Source: CBDTYW01 sp965364735 (GTDB lineage: Bacteria; Actinomycetota; Nitriliruptoria; Nitriliruptorales; Nitriliruptoraceae). Taken from it: 12,825 bases of DNA. Below, piece by piece: positions 5,755 through 11,647 of this stretch. How positions within the stretch are numbered: the first letter of the stretch is position 1; every line of letters starts with the position of its first letter. The position numbers were made by a program, and so were the translations under genes. The stretch lies in the NCBI GenBank assembly GCA_965364735.1, contig CBDTYW010000091.1, forward strand, positions 1 through 12,825. The letters run 5' to 3'. A model generated the notes under the pieces. That model was not told the DNA's origin, did no database searches, and was given only the letters and a program-made list of their open reading frames with translations.

Positions 5755-5872
5755 CGTTGCGGGACCACTCCGCCGCTGCGCTGATCGCCGCCGGCATCGA
5801 CGCCATGATGGCGTCGGCACCTCGGTCCCGCACCCCAGCTTCGTACCCCACCATTTCGTTCAGGAGCCCTGC
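5755..5872 (+). promoter_or_regulatory. Structured 5' leader of the cold-shock-domain gene
   Basis: Two nested perfect stems are visible. The outer one pairs TGCGGGACC (5758-5766) with GGTCCCGCA (5824-5832). Inside it, CGACGCCA (5798-5805) pairs with TGGCGTCG (5809-5816) around a TGA loop. Bases 5833-5860 are pyrimidine-rich and look unstructured; then AGGAG (5862-5866) lies 6 bases before ATG 5873. Long, foldable leaders are known to control cspA-type mRNAs by temperature. A similar role here is inference. Confidence 0.5.
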
Positions 5873-6175
5873 ATGCCCACGGGTCACGTCAAGACGTACA
5901 ACAGCGCCCAGCGCTTCGGCTTCATCGCCGGTGAGACCGGCAACGACGTCTACGTCGCCGCCGACAACGCCACGGGTGAGCTCGCCCCGGGGGCCCTCGT
6001 CGAGTACGAGGTCGCCGAGGACGAGAAGGGCCGCCGTCAGGCCGTCTCCGTCACCGTCACCCACGACGCTGCGCCGGACAACCCGACCGGCCGCACGATG
6101 GCATCGCCGCCCTCCTGGGACGAGCTCGAGGAGCGCGAGCGCGCCCGTCGTGCCGCGCGTCGCCGCCGCCGCTGA
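5873..6175 (+). CDS. Divergent cold-shock-domain protein with arginine-rich tail
   Basis: These 100 residues comprise a cold-shock domain (about 3-65) and a charged tail. The domain frame is clear: GHVKTYNSAQRFGFIAGE (4-21), NDVYVAAD (24-31) and a late GRRQAVSVTV strand. Cold-shock proteins bind single-stranded RNA or DNA. Here several surface residues differ from the CspA pattern: the aromatic after VK is Thr8 in place of Trp, RNP1 KGFGFI is QRFGFI, and RNP2 VFVHF is VYVAA, losing the His and the following aromatic. The tail has PSWDELEERERAR followed by about seven arginines, which could give non-specific nucleic-acid contact. AGGAG lies 6 bases before ATG 5873. clpS starts 4 bases after the stop, so co-expression with clpS is likely. 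Confidence 0.85.
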   Translation: MPTGHVKTYNSAQRFGFIAGETGNDVYVAADNATGELAPGALVEYEVAEDEKGRRQAVSVTVTHDAAPDNPTGRTMASPPSWDELEERERARRAARRRRR

Positions 6176-6179
6176 CCCC

Positions 6180-6503
6180 ATGCTCCCGTCCATCGAGCAT
6201 GCTTCGGGGGACGGGGGTGTCGCGACGCCCGTCCGGGAGTCCGACACCCTGCTCGACGAGTCGCTCGAGACCGATCTCCCGTGGGACATCATCGTCTGGG
6301 ACGACCCGGTCAACCTGATGAACTACGTCGTGTACGTGCTCAAGAAGGTGTTCGGGTACTCCGAGGACATGGCGAGCAAGCTCATGCTCGAGGTCCACAA
6401 CACGGGTCGGTCGTTGGTCGCGTCCGAGAAGCGCGACCGGGCCGAGCGCTACGTCAGACAGCTGCACGGCCACGGCCTGCATGCGACCATGGAGCGCGCG
6501 TGA
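6180..6503 (+). CDS. clpS: ATP-dependent Clp protease adaptor ClpS
   Basis: ClpS (107 residues) delivers proteins with destabilising N-terminal residues to the Clp chaperone, in actinobacteria usually ClpC1. About 33 poorly conserved residues lead to the core: PWDIIVWDDPVNLMNYVVYVL (34-54), with pocket acids Asp41 and Asp42, LMLEVHNTGRS (68-78) with the pocket His73, and the terminal GLHATME. The WDDPVNLM form is usual for actinobacteria; Trp40 stands where E. coli has Asn34. ATG 6180 is 4 bases after the cold-shock gene stop and has no separate Shine-Dalgarno, so translation is probably coupled. The frame is open far upstream, but that stretch is Ser/Pro/Arg-rich shadow. A DUF2017 gene follows, as in many actinobacteria. 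Confidence 0.95.
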   Translation: MLPSIEHASGDGGVATPVRESDTLLDESLETDLPWDIIVWDDPVNLMNYVVYVLKKVFGYSEDMASKLMLEVHNTGRSLVASEKRDRAERYVRQLHGHGLHATMERA

Positions 6504-6525
6504 TCCTCCGCCGCGACGCTGCCGC

Positions 6526-7047
6526 GTGAGACGCTTCCACCGGAGATGGGGAAGCTCTGACCTCGCGTGGGCGCTGCATGCCCAGGAGGTCGACCTCCTC
6601 CAGACGTTGCTGCGATCGCTGCTCGACGTCCTCGCTCAGCCCGAGCCGGGCGACCCCATCCATGACCGGCTCTTCCCGTCCGCCGTCTCCGACGACCTCG
6701 ACGCGGACGCCGCGCTCCGCGCCGAGATGTTCGACGATCTGATGCTCGCGCGGCGCGGTGGGCTCGAAGCGCTCGATGAGCTCATCAGCAGCGGCAAGGA
6801 GCGTGGCGATCACACCGTGGTCCGACTCGACGACGACGGCCAGCGGCTCGTCGCCGGGGTGCTGAACGACCTCCGGCTCGCGCTCGGTGCACGGATCACC
6901 ATCGAGCTGATCGACCGGGAGTCGCTGACCGAGGACGACCCGCGCCTCGAGACGCTCGCACTGATGGATTACCTCGCCCACATCCAGGGCGAGCTCGTGG
7001 ACCATCTCCTCAACGGCACGGTCGGCCCTGACGACCCGGCGGAGTGA
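6526..7047 (+). CDS. DUF2017 family protein downstream of clpS
   Basis: The 173-residue protein is typical in placement and form for the actinobacterial DUF2017 family that follows clpS (Rv1332-like). It opens with a short basic segment (RRFHRRWG), a helix with EVDLLQTLLRSLLDVL (about 20-35), a charged middle and a C-terminal helix with MDYLAHIQGELVDHLL. It is acidic overall, all-helical in appearance and probably cytoplasmic. Its role is unknown; a link to ClpS or Clp proteolysis is suggested only by conserved neighbourhood. GTG 6526 is chosen because it gives the family-like N-terminus 22 bases after the clpS stop; the longer frame from 6481 would overlap clpS. Confidence 0.8.
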   Translation: MRRFHRRWGSSDLAWALHAQEVDLLQTLLRSLLDVLAQPEPGDPIHDRLFPSAVSDDLDADAALRAEMFDDLMLARRGGLEALDELISSGKERGDHTVVRLDDDGQRLVAGVLNDLRLALGARITIELIDRESLTEDDPRLETLALMDYLAHIQGELVDHLLNGTVGPDDPAE

Positions 7048-7049
7048 CG

Positions 7050-8045
7050 ATGCGCATCGGACTCGGACTGTCGGAAGACCTCCCCGCCACCACGCAGCGG
7101 CAGATCGCGCGTGACGTCGAGGCAGCGGGGCTCGCCTCGCTGTGGACCAACGAGGCTTCGGGCCGTGACGCGCTGCTGCAGTGCCAGATCTGGGCGGACG
7201 CGACCACCACCCTCGAGGTCGGTATCGGGGTCGTGCCGATCTGGACGCGCTCACCGGCCCAGCTCGCCATGGCCTCCGCGACCCTGCAGGAATCGTCCGG
7301 GGGTCGGTTCCTCCTCGGGCTCGGGGTGAGCCACCCCGCGACGATGGGCCCGTGGCACGGCGCCGACGTCCGCAAGCCACGCACGGCCGCGAAGGAGCTG
7401 CTCGCGATCCTCGCTGCGCTGCACGCCGGCGAGAAGGTCGACGTCGCGGGAGAGGTCCTGAGCGCCCAGCGGTTCCGGCTGGCGATCTCTCCGCTCCCCG
7501 CGCCGACGCCGCGCTACCTCGCAGCGATGGGCCCGCGGATGCTCGAGCTCGCCGGCTCCGACGCAGACGGCGTCCTGCTGAACTGGTCGGGGCCACGTGA
7601 GGTGGCCGAGGCGGCCATGCGTGTCCGTTCCGCTGCCGAGCAGGCGGGCCGCTCGTCCACTGACGTGGTCACCGCCACCTACGTCCGGATGTCGGTCCAC
7701 GCCGATCGCGAGGTTGCTCGAGCCGCGCTCGCCGCTCAGGTCGGCCAGTACGCGGCGCTGCCCGCCTACGCCGCGCACTTCACCCGTCAGGGTTTCGGGG
7801 ACATGGTCAGCAGCGTCAAGGCCGCGTTCCGTGACGGCGGGCGCGAGGCGGTCCCCGGCGCGATCGACGATGCCACGTTGTCGCAGCTCGGCTGGTGGGG
7901 GACGCCGACCGACGATCCCGCATCTGCCCTGGCGGAGTACGCCTCGGCCGGCCTCGACCACCTGGTCGCACGCGTCGTCGTCGCCGGCGATGGGGCGAAC
8001 GCAGCCGTCCGCAGCGTCGCGGACCTGCTCACCGTTCTCGGCTGA
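7050..8045 (+). CDS. Luciferase-like (LLM class) F420-dependent oxidoreductase
   Basis: This 331-residue TIM-barrel protein belongs to the bacterial-luciferase superfamily, probably using coenzyme F420 given the actinobacterial setting. Recognisable parts are MRIGLGLSED at strand 1, SLWTNEASGRDA near 30-41, TLEVGIGVVPIW, GRFLLGLGVSHPATMGPWHG (about 85-104), PRYLAAMGPRMLELAG and SDADGVLLNW. Length is normal. No signal peptide is seen. ATG 7050 is preferred over the overlapping GTG 7044 because GGCGGAG lies 6 bases before the ATG. It closes the cold-shock, clpS and DUF2017 unit, with its stop 7 bases from the convergent murJ stop. The substrate is unknown. FMN use remains possible. Confidence 0.88.
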   Translation: MRIGLGLSEDLPATTQRQIARDVEAAGLASLWTNEASGRDALLQCQIWADATTTLEVGIGVVPIWTRSPAQLAMASATLQESSGGRFLLGLGVSHPATMGPWHGADVRKPRTAAKELLAILAALHAGEKVDVAGEVLSAQRFRLAISPLPAPTPRYLAAMGPRMLELAGSDADGVLLNWSGPREVAEAAMRVRSAAEQAGRSSTDVVTATYVRMSVHADREVARAALAAQVGQYAALPAYAAHFTRQGFGDMVSSVKAAFRDGGREAVPGAIDDATLSQLGWWGTPTDDPASALAEYASAGLDHLVARVVVAGDGANAAVRSVADLLTVLG

Positions 8046-8064
8046 TCCTCGGTCAGCGGTCGAG
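8037..8064. terminator. Possible bidirectional hairpin over two convergent stop codons
   Basis: GCTGA (8041-8045) pairs with TCAGC (8053-8057) around a 7-base loop. CTCG (8037-8040) and CGAG (8061-8064) may extend the stem across a 3-base bulge. Both stop codons lie in the stem. The dyad partly follows from two genes both ending GC-TGA, and there is no T-tract, so this is weak. Confidence 0.25.
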
Positions 8065-9732
8065 GCGCCGGACCACGGACTCGAACAGCTCCCGTGCTTC
8101 GGGCACCGCGGAGCGCGCTGCGACCACCACGTACGCACCACCGGTGAAGATGACGGCGAGGGGCGCGCCCGCGAGACGCGGCATCGCGCCGAAGACGACA
8201 CGGCTGAGCAGGCCGACGATCACCGCGGCGAGCAGCGGCATCGCGAGCTCGGGAAGGATGCCGCCGCCGAGGGCGACCCCGTCGCCGAGCCGCGCCGACA
8301 GCCGTGACCGCAGCACCTGGAACTCGACCCAGCCCGCGAGGGCGGATCCGAGGGAGAGCCCGACGACACCAAGCCTCACGACGTCGGTCCCGCCGGCGAG
8401 CTCAGCACCGGAGACGATCGAGAGACCGTCGGTGACGCTCACCCCGAACCGGTCCAGCGGGAACATCAGCAGGAGCGCGGCCGTGGTCCCCGCAGCGATG
8501 CGGATCGCGGCGACCCACGCAGGCGTCCGAACGTCGCCGATCCCGTAGAAGACGGACTGGAGCAGACGGGTGGCCGTCGTCGCGAGCAGCCCGATCGAGA
8601 AGCCCGCCAGGACGAGCCAGACCTGGATCTCCTCGAGCCGTCCGAACTGACCCGAGCGGTAGAGGCCCCCGACCAGCAGGTCGCCGATGACGATGAAGGC
8701 GAGCGCGCTGGGGAGGACGAAGAAGGCGATCCGACGGGAGCCCTGCTGCAGCCTGGCCGTCAGCGCCACGATGTCGGAGCTGTTCGTGCGGGAGAGCTCT
8801 GGCAGCTCGGCAGCCGCCACGCTCATCCCGAAGAGGCTGACCGGCAGGATGTAGATCGTCTGCGCGGCCGCGAGCGCCGCGATCGCGGACTCGCCCTGGC
8901 TGAGGAGCGCCGCCAGCGTGAGGTCCAGCAGCGCGCCGATCTGGACGACGCCTCGCCCTGCGATCACGGGGCCGAGGCGTCGGAAGGTCGTCTGGACGCC
9001 GGGGAGATCACGACGGAGGCTCAGCTTGAGGTGCGGCTCCGCGCGTCGCACGCCGGGCACCTGGACCGCGAGCTGGAGCAGCGCCCCGAGGAACGTGGAC
9101 CACGTCAGGATCGTGACGAGGTCCACGCGTGCCGGGGAGTCGGACGGCCCGAGGGTGCCGACCAGCACCGCAGCCCCGAAGATGAGCCCGGTGATCTGGG
9201 CGAAGTTCCACAGGACCGGGGCGACGTAGGAGAGGAAGAACTGACGGTGGCTGTTGAGCACCCCGAGGCACCATGCCGACAGGACGAGCACCCCCGTACC
9301 CGGCGCGATGATGCGCATCAGCCGGACGGTGAGGGCCTCGATCTCCGGATCGAACCTCCCGAGCGTGATCAGCTGGACGAGCGGCTCCGCGAAGACGACG
9401 CCCACGATCACGAGCACGCCCGTGACGAGCGCCAGCAGCCCGGCCACAGCTCCTGCGACCCGACCAGCCTCCTCCTCGTCACCGTCGTCGAGGAGCCGGC
9501 TGTAGACGGGGATGAACGACGCGGACAGGACCCCTTCCCCGAGGAGGTTCTGGAGCAGGTTCGGGATGCGGAACGCGGTCTTGAACGCGCCGGCCGTGGC
9601 GGAGGTCCCGAAGAAGTGCCCGAAGGCGCGCTCGCGGATGAATCCGGCGATGCGCGACAGGAGGATCCCCGCAGCGACCAGCGTCGAGCCGCGCCGCCCG
9701 GTGGGCGCCGACGGGGGGACGGGGTCGCTCAT
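8053..9732 (-). CDS. murJ: Lipid II flippase MurJ (MviN family)
   Basis: The 559-residue polytopic membrane protein of the MOP superfamily flips lipid II across the cytoplasmic membrane for peptidoglycan synthesis. Many hydrophobic helices, consistent with 14, are seen. The N-terminal family block is complete: LLSRIAGFIRERAFGHFFG (24-42), FKTAFRIPNLLQNLLGEGV (50-68) and SASFIPVY (70-77), including the conserved arginines Arg27, Arg33 and Arg55. ATG 9732 overlaps the exonuclease stop by 4 bases (ATGA); the in-frame ATG at 9744 would lie inside the upstream gene. It ends soon after the last helix with a short cytoplasmic tail and lacks the long kinase-like extension of mycobacterial MviN. The gene pairs with the exonuclease in a two-gene unit. 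Confidence 0.93.
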   Translation of the reverse strand: MSDPVPPSAPTGRRGSTLVAAGILLSRIAGFIRERAFGHFFGTSATAGAFKTAFRIPNLLQNLLGEGVLSASFIPVYSRLLDDGDEEEAGRVAGAVAGLLALVTGVLVIVGVVFAEPLVQLITLGRFDPEIEALTVRLMRIIAPGTGVLVLSAWCLGVLNSHRQFFLSYVAPVLWNFAQITGLIFGAAVLVGTLGPSDSPARVDLVTILTWSTFLGALLQLAVQVPGVRRAEPHLKLSLRRDLPGVQTTFRRLGPVIAGRGVVQIGALLDLTLAALLSQGESAIAALAAAQTIYILPVSLFGMSVAAAELPELSRTNSSDIVALTARLQQGSRRIAFFVLPSALAFIVIGDLLVGGLYRSGQFGRLEEIQVWLVLAGFSIGLLATTATRLLQSVFYGIGDVRTPAWVAAIRIAAGTTAALLLMFPLDRFGVSVTDGLSIVSGAELAGGTDVVRLGVVGLSLGSALAGWVEFQVLRSRLSARLGDGVALGGGILPELAMPLLAAVIVGLLSRVVFGAMPRLAGAPLAVIFTGGAYVVVAARSAVPEARELFESVVRRLDR

Positions 9733-10616
9733 GCTTCGCGCCACATGAGGTCGCGCGCTGCCAGGCGATCGTCAGCGAGCTCGTCGCACAGCTCGAGCCA
9801 CGCGTCGCGGTCGGTGCCACGGAACGCGAGCCCGTCGACATCGACGTCGATCGGGGCGTCGAGCCTGAGCCGCGCGAGCTCGCGGTAGAGCAGCGCGTCG
9901 GGCATCTGGGCTGCGAGCGTGCCCGCCAGCTTCTGCGCTCCACGGACGGTGACCTCCCAGCGCTCGCCGAGCGCAGGGACGGCTTCGAGCGTGCGGTAGT
10001 GGCTGAGCAGGGTGCCGGTGGACTTCGCCCCAAAGCCCTTCAGGCCCGGAATCCCGTCGGCGGTGTCGCCGACCAGGGCGAGGTAGTCCGGGACGGAGGC
10101 CGGGGAAACACCGAGGCGCTCGACGACGCCGTCCGCGTCGAACTCGCGATCACGCATCCGGTCGACCTGCACCACGTGCGTCCCCGAGACGACCTGCGCG
10201 AGATCCTTGTCCGGCGTCATGATGCGGACCTGGGTGAACCGATCGGCGAGCTGGACCGCCGCCGCGGCGAGGACGTCGTCGGCCTCGACGTCGACGCAGG
10301 TCCACGTGTGCACACCAAGGACGCGGCATGCCCGCTCGACGAGGTCGAACTGGGAGCGCAGCTCCGGCTCGATGCCCGCACCGGTCTTGTAGCCGTCGAA
10401 CATGTCGTTGCGGAACGACTCGATCGGGTTGTCGAAGGCGATCCCGAGGTGGGTGACCTGCTCGTCCTCGTCCCCGATGAGCGCGAGCAGGGATCGCAGG
10501 ACTCCGACGGTGGCCTTCGCGGGACCGCCGTCACGGTCACGGTGGTCCGGTCGACGACCGAAGTGGGCACGGAACAGCTCGTACGTGCCATCGACGAGGT
10601 GCAGACGGTTCGGCAC
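9729..10616 (-). CDS. Stand-alone 5'-3' exonuclease (PIN-like plus H3TH domain)
   Basis: These 295 residues match the 5'-nuclease domain of DNA polymerase I without the polymerase. Acidic metal sites are visible: LHLVDGTYELF (5-15, Asp9), GIAFDNPIESFRNDMFDGYK (58-77, Asp62), VDVEADDVLAA (108-118, Glu111, Asp113 and Asp114) and TPDKDLAQ (134-141, Asp136 and Asp138). The H3TH block follows with YLALVGDTADGIPGLKGFG. Such enzymes remove flaps or RNA primers in replication and repair. GTG 10616 is fixed by a perfect AGGAGG 5 bases upstream. The longer frame to 10760 covers the divergent promoter region and is not believed. The stop overlaps murJ by ATGA. It resembles ExoIX/Xni in domain make-up, but orthology is not shown. 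Confidence 0.9.
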   Translation of the reverse strand: MPNRLHLVDGTYELFRAHFGRRPDHRDRDGGPAKATVGVLRSLLALIGDEDEQVTHLGIAFDNPIESFRNDMFDGYKTGAGIEPELRSQFDLVERACRVLGVHTWTCVDVEADDVLAAAAVQLADRFTQVRIMTPDKDLAQVVSGTHVVQVDRMRDREFDADGVVERLGVSPASVPDYLALVGDTADGIPGLKGFGAKSTGTLLSHYRTLEAVPALGERWEVTVRGAQKLAGTLAAQMPDALLYRELARLRLDAPIDVDVDGLAFRGTDRDAWLELCDELADDRLAARDLMWREA

Positions 10617-10621
10617 GCCGA

Positions 10622-10627
10622 CCTCCT
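10622..10627 (-). promoter_or_regulatory. Shine-Dalgarno AGGAGG deciding the GTG 10616 start
   Basis: On the minus strand AGGAGG lies 5 bases before GTG (10616-10614). This gives an N-terminus that begins right at the VDGTYELF nuclease motif. Confidence 0.8.
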
Positions 10628-10645
10628 GTGGTTCGGGCCCGGATG

Positions 10646-10651
10646 ACGCTA
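10646..10651 (-). promoter_or_regulatory. Candidate -10 box (TAGCGT) for exonuclease-murJ
   Basis: The minus strand reads TAGCGT, fitting TANNNT and placing the transcript start near 10639, about 22 bases before GTG 10616 and including the AGGAGG. No -35 is recognisable at 16-18 bases. It faces the divergent aat gene. Confidence 0.35.
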
Positions 10652-10672
10652 TCGCGAAGGGTGTCCACGCCC

Positions 10673-10692
10673 CCGGATGGGGACCCGTCCGG
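10673..10692. promoter_or_regulatory. Operator-like dyad between divergent exonuclease and aat
   Basis: CCGGATGGG (10673-10681) and CCCGTCCGG (10684-10692) are inverted repeats with a 2-base spacer and one mismatch (G-U in RNA). The dyad covers where a -35 for the TAGGGT box would lie. The spacer is too short for a normal RNA hairpin, so protein binding is the likelier use. No regulator is identified. Confidence 0.35.
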
Positions 10693-10697
10693 ACGGT

Positions 10698-10703
10698 TAG
10701 GGT
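10698..10703 (+). promoter_or_regulatory. Candidate -10 box (TAGGGT) for aat
   Basis: TAGGGT fits TANNNT and is the same hexamer as the box before the PatB-like gene. The transcript would start near 10710, leaving about 28 bases to GTG 10738. Confidence 0.4.
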
Positions 10704-10737
10704 GGATGTCACGCCTTCATCGACCGGCAGAGGCCCT

Positions 10738-11565
10738 GTGGGACCGGACCGACCGCACATGAACGTCTCGTCACGAGACGCCCTGCGCGCACGGTCCGAC
10801 GAGCAACCGGTCCGTGCCCCGCTGCCGGTACCTGCTTCGTCATGGGTCCTTCCGGACCCCGCCCACGCGGACCAGGACGGCGTCGTCGGGATCGGCGCAG
10901 ACCTGTCGCCGCCGACGCTCGTCGACGCCTACCGACGTGGGATCTTCCCATGGCCGCACCCGAAGGCACCGCTGCCGTGGTTCTCGCCGGATCCTCGCGG
11001 TCTGCTTCGCCTCGACGCGGTGAAGCTGTCCCGCTCGCTGCGCGCCAGGCTGCGCAACAGCGGATGGCACACGACCGTCGACGCCGCCTTCGACCAGGTC
11101 ATCCTCGCGTGCTCACGTCGTCGCGACGATGACGGCACCTGGATCATCCCGGCGATGGTCCGCGCCTACCGCCGGCTGGCCGAGCTCGGATGGGCCCACA
11201 GCGTCGAGGTCTGGGACGGCTCGGAGCTGGTCGGAGGGCTCTACGGCGTCCAGCTCGGCGCGGTGTTCACCGGTGAGTCGATGTTCCACCATCAGCGCGA
11301 CGCCTCCAAGGTCGCGCTGGTGGACCTCGCGGCTCGCCTTGCCGCAGCAGGCGGCGCGTTCGTCGACGTACAGCTGCGCACCGAGCACCTCACGACCCTG
11401 GGCGTCGTCGACGTCCCCCGGGAGGTCTACGTCGAGGAGCTCGCGGCAGCACGCGACCGGCTCGCCCTGCTCGACGCCTCCCGGCGCCCGGTCTCCCGGC
11501 TCGCTGACTGGCGCCCGGCGAACACCGAGGGATGGGTGTCTGGCAGCCCACGGATGCGGGAATGA
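10738..11565 (+). CDS. aat: Leucyl/phenylalanyl-tRNA-protein transferase Aat
   Basis: Aat adds Leu or Phe from aminoacyl-tRNA to proteins starting with Lys or Arg, creating N-degrons read by ClpS. Family motifs are all present: DGVVGIGADLS (47-57), AYRRGIFPW (64-72), WFSPDPRG, AHSVEVW, LVGGLYGVQLGAVFTGESMF, SKVALVDLA, and DVQLRTEHLTTLGVVDVPRE, whose first Asp matches the catalytic Asp. The 275 residues exceed the usual 200-240 because of about 35 extra residues at the N-terminus and a basic tail of about 35. GTG 10738 is chosen because AGAGG lies 4 bases upstream, a spacing like that of GTG 2295; ATG 10759 in the same frame has no Shine-Dalgarno but is possible (268 residues). The gene is divergent from the exonuclease gene. 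Confidence 0.93.
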   Translation: MGPDRPHMNVSSRDALRARSDEQPVRAPLPVPASSWVLPDPAHADQDGVVGIGADLSPPTLVDAYRRGIFPWPHPKAPLPWFSPDPRGLLRLDAVKLSRSLRARLRNSGWHTTVDAAFDQVILACSRRRDDDGTWIIPAMVRAYRRLAELGWAHSVEVWDGSELVGGLYGVQLGAVFTGESMFHHQRDASKVALVDLAARLAAAGGAFVDVQLRTEHLTTLGVVDVPREVYVEELAAARDRLALLDASRRPVSRLADWRPANTEGWVSGSPRMRE

Positions 11566-11573
11566 TCCACCGA

Positions 11574-11589
11574 CCGCCCTCGTTGGCGG
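11574..11589 (+). terminator. Short GC hairpin after aat, weak terminator candidate
   Basis: CCGCC (11574-11578) and GGCGG (11585-11589) form a 5-bp stem with a 6-base loop, starting 9 bases after the aat stop. There is no T-tract. No promoter-like TANNNT box was seen between aat and the next gene, so read-through is likely. Confidence 0.25.
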
Positions 11590-11647
11590 GATCCCCGGCC
11601 TGCTGGTCGTGGCAGACCCGACGTGAGCTCGCGAGAGGACGGTGACG

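Noticed and set aside
5890..5902. GACGTACA resembling the E. coli cspA cold box
   Set aside because: It is 8 bases inside the coding sequence (Lys-Thr-Tyr-Asn codons), not in the leader, and is short enough to be chance.
5805..6179. N-terminal extension of clpS from upstream starts in the same frame
   Set aside because: The stretch is Ser/Pro/Thr/Arg-rich out-of-frame shadow of the cold-shock gene, and ClpS has its normal length from ATG 6180.
10617..10760. Longer N-terminus of the exonuclease (frame open to 10760)
   Set aside because: It would run through the divergent promoter region and the AGGAGG; homologous nucleases start close to the VDGTYELF motif.
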